Assembly (NCBI GenBank): GCA_009693745.1
Contig: SHWR01000014.1
Location: 1-22,313 of the forward strand
From: Candidatus Fonsibacter sp.
Lineage (GTDB): Bacteria; Pseudomonadota; Alphaproteobacteria; Pelagibacterales; Pelagibacteraceae
Reading direction: 5' to 3'
DNA: 22,313 nucleotides
Both the position numbers and the translations under genes were made by a program. Under the pieces are notes generated by a model. That model saw nothing but the letters and a program-made list of their open reading frames with translations, ran no database searches and was not told the DNA's origin. Of the stretch, positions 14,223-22,188 are shown piece after piece. Each line of letters opens with the position of its first letter. Positions within the stretch are counted from its first letter, which is position 1.

Positions 14223-14894
14223 ATGAGAAATAAAATAATTGTTTTATTTTTTATTTTAATTGCATCTTGTCAAAATTTTTCATCTTATGAAAAAACTATT
14301 TCTTATGAAAACATTGGATTTGCAGAAAACTCCAAGAATGAATATCTGATACATCAAAATATACCTCCTAATAGCCAGGTTAGGATTACTAATTTGATTA
14401 ATAAAAAAAATATCGTTGTAAATATAGATAAAAATTTAATCCTCAAAAAAGAACGAGAAATTATCATTCCTAATAAATATTTTGATTTATTAGAATTAAA
14501 TCCTAATTTACCAATAGTAAAAATAGAAACTATTAGGACAAATAAAACTTTTAAGGCTGAAAATACAAAAATTTATGAAGAGGAAAAAAAAGTTACACAA
14601 AATATAGAAACACAAGATGTTGATATTGTGGATTTATCTAAGAATGTGCCTTCAAAGAAAAATAGTTTAAATAAAATAATAATTTATTACGGAGATTTTG
14701 TCTTTAAAAATTCAGCATTAGATATGGTTAGTTTATTAAAAAATGAGATAAAAAACATTAATCCAATTATTATTCAAGTTAATAAAAAATTTAGAGTAAA
14801 AGCTGCAACTATTAATGATATCAAAGAATTTGATATTTTTTTTAATAAAATAGTAAATACTAGGTTTGAAAATTATAATATAAGCGTTGAATGA
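14223..14894 (+). CDS. RlpA-like lipoprotein with degenerate barrel and SPOR-like domain
   Basis: A 223-aa predicted lipoprotein: signal peptide with lipobox IASC and lipidation at Cys16. Residues about 28-105 resemble the double-psi beta-barrel of RlpA (IPPNSQVRITNLINKK followed by NIVVNID, then IIIPNKYFDLLEL where RlpA has its IDLS..AA.. segment). The segment that in RlpA reads roughly DRGPF is replaced by KNLILKKE, so lytic transglycosylase activity is doubtful. Residues 150-212 (KIIIYYGDFVFKNSA, later KFRVKAATI) fit a SPOR domain, which binds denuded glycan strands at division sites. RlpA between mltB and dacA is a conserved alphaproteobacterial order, which supports the call. It lies 1 bp after mltB and overlaps dacA by ATGA. 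I infer a structural or glycan-binding septal role. Confidence 0.7.
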   Translation: MRNKIIVLFFILIASCQNFSSYEKTISYENIGFAENSKNEYLIHQNIPPNSQVRITNLINKKNIVVNIDKNLILKKEREIIIPNKYFDLLELNPNLPIVKIETIRTNKTFKAENTKIYEEEKKVTQNIETQDVDIVDLSKNVPSKKNSLNKIIIYYGDFVFKNSALDMVSLLKNEIKNINPIIIQVNKKFRVKAATINDIKEFDIFFNKIVNTRFENYNISVE

Positions 14895-16051
14895 TCTTAA
14901 ATAAAAAGTTTTATTTAGTATTTACTTTATTTGCTTTCTACTCAACTTCTTATTCTCAAATAATAATTCCAGATAAAGTTAAACAGAGTATTGTTGTGGA
15001 TCACACTACTGGAGCTATATTTGCAGAAAAAAACGCAGATCAAAAAATATCTCCTGCCTCTATGACAAAAATTATGACAGCCATTATTGTTTTTGATCAA
15101 CTGAAGATAAAAAAAAATAAACTTACTGATCAATTTGTAGTTTCTAAGAAAGCAAGGGATGCAACCAAATCTGGTGAATCAAGTATGTTTTTGGTTCCTG
15201 GTGATAAAGTTTCAATTGAAGATTTATTAAAAGGTTTAATTGTTGTTTCCGGAGTAGATGCGTCAATTGTCCTGGCAGAGGGAATATCTGGAACAGAAGA
15301 ACAATTTGTAAATTTAATGAATGAAAAAGCTAAAAAATTAGATATGATTAATACTAATTTCACTAATTCTTCAGGAACATTTAATCAGAATAATTATTCA
15401 ACTGTAAGAGATATCGCTAAATTATCATCTTATTTAATTAATGAGTATCCGCAATATTACAAATATTTTAAAGAGAAAGATTTTATATGGTCTAGAACAG
15501 GTGGTAATCCATTTAAACAAGAAAATAGAAATGTGTTGCTTTTTATGGATGAAGAAGTCGATGGAATAAAAACTGGACATTTAAAAGATAGCAAATATTC
15601 AATTGCAGCAACAAAGAAAAAGGGCAATAGAAGAATAATAGTAGTAGTTAGTGGTTTACCTACAATGTCCTCAAGAGCAGAGTCTGCAAAAATATTATTA
15701 AATAGTGCCTTTAATAAAATTGATCTAGTTAAACTTTCATACGATAAAGATAGGTTTAGGATTAAAATATGGAATGGAAGTTCTTCACATCTAGATGTAA
15801 GAGGAGCAAATAAAGAGGATATTTATGTTAATCTTCCTAAGAATTTAAAAAACCCAAAAATTAAAATGGAGTTAGAATATGAATATCCATTACAACTGCC
15901 AATCAAAAAATTTGAGAAGGTAGCGCTTCTGAGAATTTATAACAATAAAGAACTGATATATACCGAGGATTTGTTAGCCCAGAAAGACATAACTGATAAA
16001 AATATATTCTTTAAAGGAATTCAAAACATCAATCATTATATATGGCGATAA
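14891..16051 (+). CDS. dacA: D-alanyl-D-alanine carboxypeptidase, DacA/PBP5 family (altered SxN motif)
   Basis: A periplasmic, membrane-anchored serine peptidase that trims the terminal D-Ala of peptidoglycan pentapeptides. The 386-aa protein has a signal peptide (1-22), the SxxK motif SMTK (57-60, nucleophile Ser57) and KTG at 227-229. The SxN motif should be S-G-N, but reads Ser120-Gly121-Val122 in VVSGVDASIVLAEG; codon 122 is GTA at 15254-15256, more than one substitution away from an Asn codon. The rest of the region (LMNEKAKKLDM, NSSGTFN) is intact. A C-terminal beta-rich domain (about 275-365) resembles PBP5_C, and the last stretch may be the membrane-associating helix. It overlaps its upstream neighbour by 4 bp and tmk by 10 bp. 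Family assignment is secure; catalytic efficiency is uncertain. Confidence 0.93.
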   Translation: MILNKKFYLVFTLFAFYSTSYSQIIIPDKVKQSIVVDHTTGAIFAEKNADQKISPASMTKIMTAIIVFDQLKIKKNKLTDQFVVSKKARDATKSGESSMFLVPGDKVSIEDLLKGLIVVSGVDASIVLAEGISGTEEQFVNLMNEKAKKLDMINTNFTNSSGTFNQNNYSTVRDIAKLSSYLINEYPQYYKYFKEKDFIWSRTGGNPFKQENRNVLLFMDEEVDGIKTGHLKDSKYSIAATKKKGNRRIIVVVSGLPTMSSRAESAKILLNSAFNKIDLVKLSYDKDRFRIKIWNGSSSHLDVRGANKEDIYVNLPKNLKNPKIKMELEYEYPLQLPIKKFEKVALLRIYNNKELIYTEDLLAQKDITDKNIFFKGIQNINHYIWR

Positions 16052-16683
16052 AAAAACCTTTTTTTATCTGCTTTGAAGGAGTTGAGGGGTCTGGAAAATC
16101 AACTCAGGCAAAATTGCTATATAAATTTATTAAAAAAAATATTACTAAAAATGTAATTTTAACCAGAGAGCCTGGTGGAACGTTATTTTCAGAAAAAATA
16201 AGAAATTTAATGCTAGATAAAAAAACCAATATTAGTCCATTGACAGAATTTTTTTTATTAATGGCAGCAAGAAATGAACATATTATTACTAAAATAAATT
16301 TTTATCTAAAAAAAAAATTTATTATTATTTGCGATAGATTTTTTTACTCTACATTAGCATATCAGCATTATTTAGATGGAATGAATAGAAAATTTATTTT
16401 TGATATACAAAAAAAAATTTATAACAAAGTACATCCAGATGTTACGTTTTTAATCGATTTAAATAAAAAAGAATCCAAAATTAGAATAAATAAAAGATCA
16501 AAAAAAACTAATAGATTTGATAAACTTTCGAATTATCATTTTAATAAAATCAGGAATGGGTTTCTAAAAATTACAGAAATGTATAAGAATAAAATAGTTC
16601 TAATCAAGGGAAATAAATCTCTTAATGAAATCCAAAATGAAATAAATAAGAAAACTTTAAAAATATTAAATGCGAGATCTTAA
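16042..16683 (+). CDS. tmk: Thymidylate kinase
   Basis: Phosphorylates dTMP to dTDP with ATP, a required step in dTTP supply. The 213-aa protein has the P-loop FEGVEGSGKST (11-21), the TREPGGT dTMP-binding motif (41-47), and the DRF motif (98-100) followed by YSTLAYQ. The lid region is NRFDKL. The residues after the P-loop and the lid lack an obvious Arg-rich lid like that of E. coli, and carry Lys instead. Length is standard. It overlaps dacA by 10 bp and holB by 14 bp; the tmk-holB pair is widespread in bacteria and links nucleotide supply with the replisome. Confidence 0.96.
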   Translation: MAIKKPFFICFEGVEGSGKSTQAKLLYKFIKKNITKNVILTREPGGTLFSEKIRNLMLDKKTNISPLTEFFLLMAARNEHIITKINFYLKKKFIIICDRFFYSTLAYQHYLDGMNRKFIFDIQKKIYNKVHPDVTFLIDLNKKESKIRINKRSKKTNRFDKLSNYHFNKIRNGFLKITEMYKNKIVLIKGNKSLNEIQNEINKKTLKILNARS

Positions 16684-17611
16684 TTTTCTAAATATTGAAA
16701 CGTTTAACAAATATCAACGATTTTTATACGGTCATGATGACTTATTCAAAAATCTTACTAGTCTCTTTGAAAAAAAAAAATTACCTAATAAAATTATATT
16801 CAACGGAAGCGATGGTATTGGGAAGGCAACATTTGTTTATCATTTAACTAACTTCATATTATCTAATAGGGAAGATGATGCTTATAATTTAAATACTAAA
16901 GAAATAATAGAAAATAGTAAAAGCTACTTAGATCTAATTAACAATATAAATTTTAATTTTAAGCATTTAAAAGTTGATGATTTCAAAAAAATAATCAGCA
17001 TAGAAGAAACAAGAGAAATTATAAATTTTTTTCACAAATCATCAATAAACGATAAACCTAAAATTTTTTTTTTAGAAGGTGCTGAAAATCTCAATAAAAA
17101 TTCTTCAAATTCAATTTTAAAAATACTAGAAGAGCTCCCTGAGAATAATTATTTTTTTATATCATATCTTGAAAATAAATTTTTACTCGAGACGATTAAA
17201 TCCAGATGTTTTAATTGTAGACTTTTTATCAATTCAAAAGAAAGTGGTTTAATTAAAGAAAAATTAATGATGCAATATAAAATCAACAATACAATCATTA
17301 AAAATTTGACCCCTGGATTAAATCTTAAAATGAATATTCTATTTAAAGAATTAAATATTTATGAAAAAAATTTTTCTGAAAAAGTTTTAACTATGCAAAA
17401 TTTTTACTTAGAAGAAAAATATAACAAAATACTAGATTTAATGCATATTTATATTGAAAATTATTTTACGGATAATTTAAAAAATAATAATTTTTTTAGA
17501 AATTTAAGAGTAAGAAATAAAATAAATAATATTATTTATAACATTCATTCCATTAACAATGAAATAAAAAGCAGTTTTTATGAAATTAATCTTTTGCTTG
17601 GTATTAAATAA
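16670..17611 (+). CDS. holB: DNA polymerase III subunit delta' (HolB)
   Basis: Delta' is the rigid stator of the clamp-loader complex that places the beta sliding clamp on DNA. The 313-aa protein opens with FLYGHDDLFKNLTSLFEKKKL and an AAA+ P-loop-like GSDGIGKAT (46-54), followed further on by LEGAENLNKNSSNSILKILE, the Walker B-like and downstream segment shared with DnaX and HolB, and the sensor-1 type SRCF. The zinc-binding cysteines of E. coli delta' are absent, as in other alphaproteobacterial forms as far as I recall. The C-terminal third is poorly conserved and very rich in Asn, Lys and Ile. It overlaps tmk by 14 bp and metG by one base. An 11-A run lies near its start (16770-16780), yet the frame is intact. 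Confidence 0.9.
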   Translation: MRDLNFLNIETFNKYQRFLYGHDDLFKNLTSLFEKKKLPNKIIFNGSDGIGKATFVYHLTNFILSNREDDAYNLNTKEIIENSKSYLDLINNINFNFKHLKVDDFKKIISIEETREIINFFHKSSINDKPKIFFLEGAENLNKNSSNSILKILEELPENNYFFISYLENKFLLETIKSRCFNCRLFINSKESGLIKEKLMMQYKINNTIIKNLTPGLNLKMNILFKELNIYEKNFSEKVLTMQNFYLEEKYNKILDLMHIYIENYFTDNLKNNNFFRNLRVRNKINNIIYNIHSINNEIKSSFYEINLLLGIK

Positions 17612-19131
17612 TGAAAAATTTTTATCTTACCACTCCTATCTATTACCCTTCGGCAAAACCTCATATGGGTCATGCTTATTCAAGTATATCCGCTGATGTT
17701 ATTGCCAGATTTAAAAGAATTGAGGGTTATAACGTTAATTTTTTAACTGGAACGGATGAACACGGTCTAAAGATTCAAAGAGCTGCAGAACAGAAAAAAA
17801 AAGACCCAAAATTTTTTTGTGATGAAATATCCAAAAACTTCATTGAACTTGCAAAAAAATTAAATCTTACAAATACAGATTTTATTAGAACAACTGAAGA
17901 TAGGCATAAAAAAACCGTTTCTAAACTATGGAGCATTCTTGAGGAAAAAAAAGAAATTTATATTTCTAAATATTTTGGTTGGTATTCCGTATCCGATGAG
18001 GCGTTTTATGCAGAAGATGAGATAGAAACTAAGTTAGATATTAAAGTCTCTAAGATTTCAGGATCAAAGGTTGAATGGATGGAAGAAGAATCTTTTTTTT
18101 TCAGACTTTCAAAATGGCAAGAGCCTTTGCTAAAATATTACGAAGACAATCCTGATTTTATAGCTCCTTTAAGCAGAAGAAATGAAGTTATAAGCTTTGT
18201 TAAAAGCGGTCTAAAAGATCTTTCAATTAGTAGAACTTCTTTCAAATGGGGGATACCCGTTCCAAATAATAATAAACATATAATTTATGTATGGCTAGAT
18301 GCTTTAACTAATTACTTAAGCGCTTTAAATTATTTTGAGGAAAATAATAAGAATCAATTTTGGCCAGTCGATGTTCATATTATTGGAAAAGATATTATCA
18401 GATTTCACTGCGTTTATTGGCCAGCTTTTTTATTAGCCGCTAACATAAATCCTCCTAAAAAAGTCTTTGCACATGGGTGGATACTTTCTGGGGAAGAGAA
18501 AATGTCAAAATCAAAAGGAAATATTTTAGATCCTTTAGAAATTATTCAAAACTATGGACTTGATGAAATTAGATATTATTTAATGAAAGAGGTTATTTAT
18601 GGTGATGATGGAAAAATAACTCCAGAAAACTTAATTAATTGTATTAATAGTGATTTAGCTAATAATATTGGAAATTTATATCAAAGAATAAGTTCAATTG
18701 TTCATAATAAGTTAAACTCTATAATTCCAAAGTGTTCTCCTAACGAAAAAATAGATTTAAAAATTTTAAACTTGGTTGAAGAAAATTTAGATTCTTTAAT
18801 TAAAACATTTAATAAATTTGAAATACATAACTATCTAAAGAATATTATTCAGTTATGTTCCGAAGTTAATAAGTATGTAAATGACTCTGCTCCATGGTCA
18901 ATAAAAGAAGATAATTTAGAAAAAAGAAACGTTATTTTATATACTGTTTTAGAATTTATAAGGAAGGTATCTATTTTACTTCAGCCAATTATTCCTGGAA
19001 AAAGTAAAATAATATTAGACTCACTAAATATAAAAGAAGAAGAAAGATTTATAAAAAATATAAATAACAATTACTCTTTAAAACAAGAAATTAGAATTGA
19101 AAAAATAAATATTTTATTTAAAAAACAATGA
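17611..19131 (+). CDS. metG: Methionyl-tRNA synthetase
   Basis: Charges tRNA-Met with methionine. This 506-aa class I synthetase has the HIGH-type motif HMGH (18-21), GTDEHGLKIQRAA (47-59), the family's WLDALTNYLSA (228-238) and KMSKS (297-301). The zinc-knuckle cysteines of the E. coli type are missing and the connective region is short, so it is the compact form (often called MetG2) common in alphaproteobacteria. No C-terminal EMAP/Trbp111 tRNA-binding domain is fused; length agrees with that form. Its ATG overlaps the holB stop by one base and its end overlaps tatD by ATGA, which suggests translational coupling. Confidence 0.97.
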   Translation: MKNFYLTTPIYYPSAKPHMGHAYSSISADVIARFKRIEGYNVNFLTGTDEHGLKIQRAAEQKKKDPKFFCDEISKNFIELAKKLNLTNTDFIRTTEDRHKKTVSKLWSILEEKKEIYISKYFGWYSVSDEAFYAEDEIETKLDIKVSKISGSKVEWMEEESFFFRLSKWQEPLLKYYEDNPDFIAPLSRRNEVISFVKSGLKDLSISRTSFKWGIPVPNNNKHIIYVWLDALTNYLSALNYFEENNKNQFWPVDVHIIGKDIIRFHCVYWPAFLLAANINPPKKVFAHGWILSGEEKMSKSKGNILDPLEIIQNYGLDEIRYYLMKEVIYGDDGKITPENLINCINSDLANNIGNLYQRISSIVHNKLNSIIPKCSPNEKIDLKILNLVEENLDSLIKTFNKFEIHNYLKNIIQLCSEVNKYVNDSAPWSIKEDNLEKRNVILYTVLEFIRKVSILLQPIIPGKSKIILDSLNIKEEERFIKNINNNYSLKQEIRIEKINILFKKQ

Positions 19132-19898
19132 TAATAGACTCTCATTGCCACCTTGATTACGAGCCTTTAATCAATAATATTAATCAAATTTTGATTAACG
19201 CAAAAAAAAATAATATCACACACTTATTAACTATAGGAACAAGTTTAGAAAGTTCAAAAAAAGTTTTAAAAATAGTTGAAAAGCACGAAAATATTTATGG
19301 GGCAATTGGAATTCACCCAAATTCAACTACTAATAACTTAGATGACTTAAATGAACTTATTGCTATAAAAAAAAAAAGTAAAAAAATAATTGCTTTTGGA
19401 GAAACTGGTCTAGATTATTTTTATAAACGAAGTAAAAAAAATGATCAAATACATTCGTTTGAAAAACATATTGAATTTGCAATTTCTGAAAAAATTCCTG
19501 TTATCATTCACACAAGAGATGCCGATGAAGACACTATTTCAATTATTAAAAAATATTACGAAAAAACAAAATTTTTAATACATTGCTTTACTGGCAGTTT
19601 AGATTTTGCAAAAAATTTATTAGATCTGGAATGTTTAATTTCATTTAGCGGTATAATAACTTTTAAAAAATCAGCTGATCTTAGAAATGTAGTAAAGTAT
19701 ATTCCTTTGGAAAAAATGTTAATTGAAACAGACTCTCCTTATCTCAGTCCAGACCCATTGAGAGGTAAAAGCAATGAACCTGCTAATGTTAAAATTGTAG
19801 CTGAAAATGTAGCTTTTATTAAAGGAATCTCTCTTGAAGAGGTTGCTAATATAACAACAAAAAATTTCAAAAAATTTTTCTTTGATGAGCAATACTGA
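19128..19898 (+). CDS. tatD: TatD-family metal-dependent deoxyribonuclease
   Basis: TatD proteins are cytoplasmic metal-dependent hydrolases with 3'-5' exonuclease activity, implicated in DNA repair. The 256-aa product has the full set of ligands of the TIM-barrel family: DSHCHLD with His6 and His8, Glu92 in FGETGLDYF, His128 in VIIHTRDAD, His152 in IHCFTG, and Asp202 in ETDSPYLSP. The LRGKSNEPANV segment (211-221) is also typical of TatD. Length is standard. It sits between metG and the metallo-hydrolase gene, an order conserved in alphaproteobacteria. It overlaps the next gene by 14 bp counted from that gene's ATG. An 11-A run occurs in frame at 19367-19377. Confidence 0.95.
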   Translation: MIIDSHCHLDYEPLINNINQILINAKKNNITHLLTIGTSLESSKKVLKIVEKHENIYGAIGIHPNSTTNNLDDLNELIAIKKKSKKIIAFGETGLDYFYKRSKKNDQIHSFEKHIEFAISEKIPVIIHTRDADEDTISIIKKYYEKTKFLIHCFTGSLDFAKNLLDLECLISFSGIITFKKSADLRNVVKYIPLEKMLIETDSPYLSPDPLRGKSNEPANVKIVAENVAFIKGISLEEVANITTKNFKKFFFDEQY

Positions 19899-20688
19899 AA
19901 TAACTATATTAGGGTGCGGAAGTTCTTTGGGGGTCCCACGAATAGATGGTTACTGGGGGAAAGCTAATAAAAAAAATCCTAAGAATTACAGAACAAGATG
20001 TTCTATATTCGTAAAATACAAAAATATTAATATTATTATTGATACGTCATCTGACATAAAGAATCAGCTATTAAAAAATAGTATTAAAAGAATTGACGCA
20101 GTAATTTACACTCATGAACATGCAGATCAAACGCACGGCATAAATGAATTAAGACCTATATTTTGGTTAAATAAAAAAAAAATAGATGTTTATTCTGACA
20201 AAAAAACATCATCGTGTTTATTAAAATCCTTTAAATATCTTTTTTTAAAAACAAACAAATATTATGAACCAATTCTTAATAATAAAATTATTAAAAATAG
20301 AATTATTATAAAAAAAAATAAAAATTCAATTGTATTTGATCCAATAAAAGTTTCTCATGGAGATATTAATGCTAATGGGTATTTATTTAATAAAATTGTA
20401 TACATTAGTGACTGCAGCAGTATTTCTAGTAAAAATTTAAAGAAAATATTAAATCCAAATTTGCTAATTATTGATTGTTTAAAATTTAAAAAACACGCAA
20501 CTCATCTTAATTTCGAAAAAAGCTTGTTTTATATTAATAAAATTAAACCTAAAAAAACTATATTAACTAATCTCCATAGTGATATTGATTATTCTAATTT
20601 CAAAAAAAAATTAAAATTGATTTCAAAAAAAATAATACCAGCGTTTGATGGATTAAAAATTAAAATTCAATCTAATAATGAATATTAA
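19885..20688 (+). CDS. PhnP-like metallo-beta-lactamase-fold hydrolase
   Basis: A 267-aa MBL-fold protein related to PhnP-type phosphodiesterases. It opens with ITILGCGSSLGVPRIDGYWG (6-25), typical of the group, including the residues implicated in metal and substrate binding around RTRCSI. The metal motif is HEHADQTHGINELRP (77-91), where the HxHxDH consensus ends in Gln82 in place of His; I believe this is usual for the alphaproteobacterial group that follows tatD. Further ligand regions are SHGDIN, YISDCSS and LTNLHSDIDY near the end. I start at ATG 19885; a TTG three bases earlier is less likely. It overlaps tatD and, by 11 bp, the following glycosyltransferase. The substrate is unknown, and phosphonate metabolism cannot be inferred from this context. 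Confidence 0.8.
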   Translation: MSNTEITILGCGSSLGVPRIDGYWGKANKKNPKNYRTRCSIFVKYKNINIIIDTSSDIKNQLLKNSIKRIDAVIYTHEHADQTHGINELRPIFWLNKKKIDVYSDKKTSSCLLKSFKYLFLKTNKYYEPILNNKIIKNRIIIKKNKNSIVFDPIKVSHGDINANGYLFNKIVYISDCSSISSKNLKKILNPNLLIIDCLKFKKHATHLNFEKSLFYINKIKPKKTILTNLHSDIDYSNFKKKLKLISKKIIPAFDGLKIKIQSNNEY

Positions 20689-21715
20689 TATTATTTTACC
20701 TTACAAGGAGACTTATAGCGCTGAACTAGCGGGGGCTGTGTCCCTTTTAGTGGCGGATGTAAAAAAAAAAAGTAAATTTAAAAAAAATATTAAAATATTT
20801 GGATCTTTAAAGTTAAAAAATCCATTAACCAATAATTATATCAGCTGCGATCTCAAAGACAAACCCTATTATTATATATTTGGTAGAACTTCTTATTATT
20901 TAAAAATTATAAAAGAAAAAATACAAAAAAAAAAATCAATAATTGAAGTTCACAATAGACCGCAAGCGGCAAAATTTTTTATAGATAAAAATAATAAAAT
21001 AATATTATATTTTCATAATGACCCCTTAACGTTACGTGGATCGAAGTATACTTATCAAAGATTATTTTTATTAAAAAATTTAGATAAATTAGTATTTGTT
21101 AGTGAGTGGACAAAAAGACAATTTTTTAAAAATCTGCCTATTCAAGATTCTGAAAAATGTGTAATTGTATATCCTGGTTCTAATTATATAAAAAAAATTA
21201 TTAAAAAAAAAAATAATATAGTTTTTGCAGGCAAATTAAATGAATCTAAAGGGTATAATTTATTTATAACTATAATTGAGAAAATCTTAAATAAAAATAA
21301 ATCTTGGACATGCGATATAGTAGGGGACGACCCAAGATATTACCAAAAACTAAATCATCCAAGAATTAATTATCACGGGTGGTTGCCTTATAAAAAAACT
21401 ATGAAAATTTTTGAGAAATCTAAAGTCGCTGTTATCCCGTCGACTTGGAATGAACCGCTGGGTAGAACCGCTATAGAAGCAGCTTCAAGGGGATGTGTTT
21501 CAATAATTTCAAAAAAGGGTGGATTAATAGAAACTAACAGTAATGGTTTATTCTTAAATTACCAAACTAATGAAGAATTTATTTATAAATTAAATAAAAC
21601 AATAAATTCTCCTTCTTTATTGAACTTTTATAGTAAAAAAACTTTAAAAGAATTTAAGCATCCAATATTTAAAACAATTAAATCTATAAATAAAATTTAT
21701 AAAGAATTTCTATGA
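20678..21715 (+). CDS. Glycosyltransferase, GT4-like (GT-B fold)
   Basis: A 345-aa cytoplasmic glycosyltransferase of group 1 type. The N-terminal half carries an acceptor-side loop near ETYSAELAGAVS (11-22), IEVHNRPQAA (89-98) and YFHNDPLTLRG (111-121). The C-terminal half has FAGKLNESKGYNLFI (183-197), DIVGDDP (213-219) and the donor-site EX7E motif with Glu259 and Glu267 in PSTWNEPLGRTAIEAASRG. Members build lipopolysaccharide, capsule or other glycans; the acceptor and sugar cannot be told here. It starts inside the previous gene (11-bp overlap) and overlaps the next by 4 bp, so surface-glycan genes appear appended to the housekeeping chain. Codon use is extremely A-rich, with 11-A runs (20761-20771, 20925-20935, 21203-21213) all kept in frame. 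Confidence 0.85.
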   Translation: MNINIILPYKETYSAELAGAVSLLVADVKKKSKFKKNIKIFGSLKLKNPLTNNYISCDLKDKPYYYIFGRTSYYLKIIKEKIQKKKSIIEVHNRPQAAKFFIDKNNKIILYFHNDPLTLRGSKYTYQRLFLLKNLDKLVFVSEWTKRQFFKNLPIQDSEKCVIVYPGSNYIKKIIKKKNNIVFAGKLNESKGYNLFITIIEKILNKNKSWTCDIVGDDPRYYQKLNHPRINYHGWLPYKKTMKIFEKSKVAVIPSTWNEPLGRTAIEAASRGCVSIISKKGGLIETNSNGLFLNYQTNEEFIYKLNKTINSPSLLNFYSKKTLKEFKHPIFKTIKSINKIYKEFL

Positions 21716-22188
21716 AAAATTTCAAAATATTACATATAACAGACTTTCATTTAAGACACAATTCTAGATTATATTACTCAACCGCAAGAAAATTAAACAA
21801 TGGTTTTATTAGAAATAATTTTTACGTAAACGTAATAAGTGAAAGAGATTTTGATAAAAAGTTTTTTTTATTTGATAGTAAAAATTTTAATAAAAGAATT
21901 ATTGAAGTTGTAGAAAATTTAAATCCAGCACTTATTATACTGGGTCATTGCACAAGAATAGATTTTAGAACATTTGAATATATTAAAAAAATTCATCCTA
22001 ATATTAAAATATCTCAATGGTATATTGATTCTTTAATTCCAACGGGACCTGATTACAATTCCCACTTAAAAACATTCGAAAAATATGATGATTTTATAGA
22101 ATGCTCTTTTTTAACAAGTGATCCTTTGTCATTAAAAATTAATAATATGAATAAAAAAAAAAATTTTTTATATTCCAAATCCAAGTGA
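21712..22188 (+). CDS. Glycosyltransferase-like protein, N-terminal part, frameshifted at poly(A)
   Basis: A 158-codon frame that begins with ILHITDFHLRHNSRLYYSTARKLNNGFIRN, a Rossmann-like start of the kind seen in CgeB-type/group 1 glycosyltransferase relatives; ALIILGHCTRI and KISQWYIDS match later strands of that half. After NMNKKK the frame runs for a few residues and stops at TGA (22186-22188), just past an 11-A run (22153-22163). The +1 frame from 22151 continues as a plausible protein to the window edge, so this is best read as the first part of a longer gene whose frame is broken. It overlaps the upstream glycosyltransferase by 4 bp (ATGA). Function is likely glycan synthesis, by context and weak similarity only. 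Confidence 0.6.
   Translation: MKNFKILHITDFHLRHNSRLYYSTARKLNNGFIRNNFYVNVISERDFDKKFFLFDSKNFNKRIIEVVENLNPALIILGHCTRIDFRTFEYIKKIHPNIKISQWYIDSLIPTGPDYNSHLKTFEKYDDFIECSFLTSDPLSLKINNMNKKKNFLYSKSK

Noticed and set aside
16670..17611. Missing zinc-binding cysteines in HolB as a sign of decay
   Set aside because: The AAA+ motifs and frame are intact and the cysteine module is absent from other alphaproteobacterial delta' proteins as far as I recall.
19882..19884. TTG start for the metallo-hydrolase
   Set aside because: An ATG follows immediately and gives the usual N-terminus for the family.
20115..20144. Metallo-hydrolase motif HEHADQ lacking the last His of HxHxDH
   Set aside because: Gln at this position appears typical for the alphaproteobacterial proteins next to tatD, and other ligand motifs are intact, so I do not treat it as inactivation.
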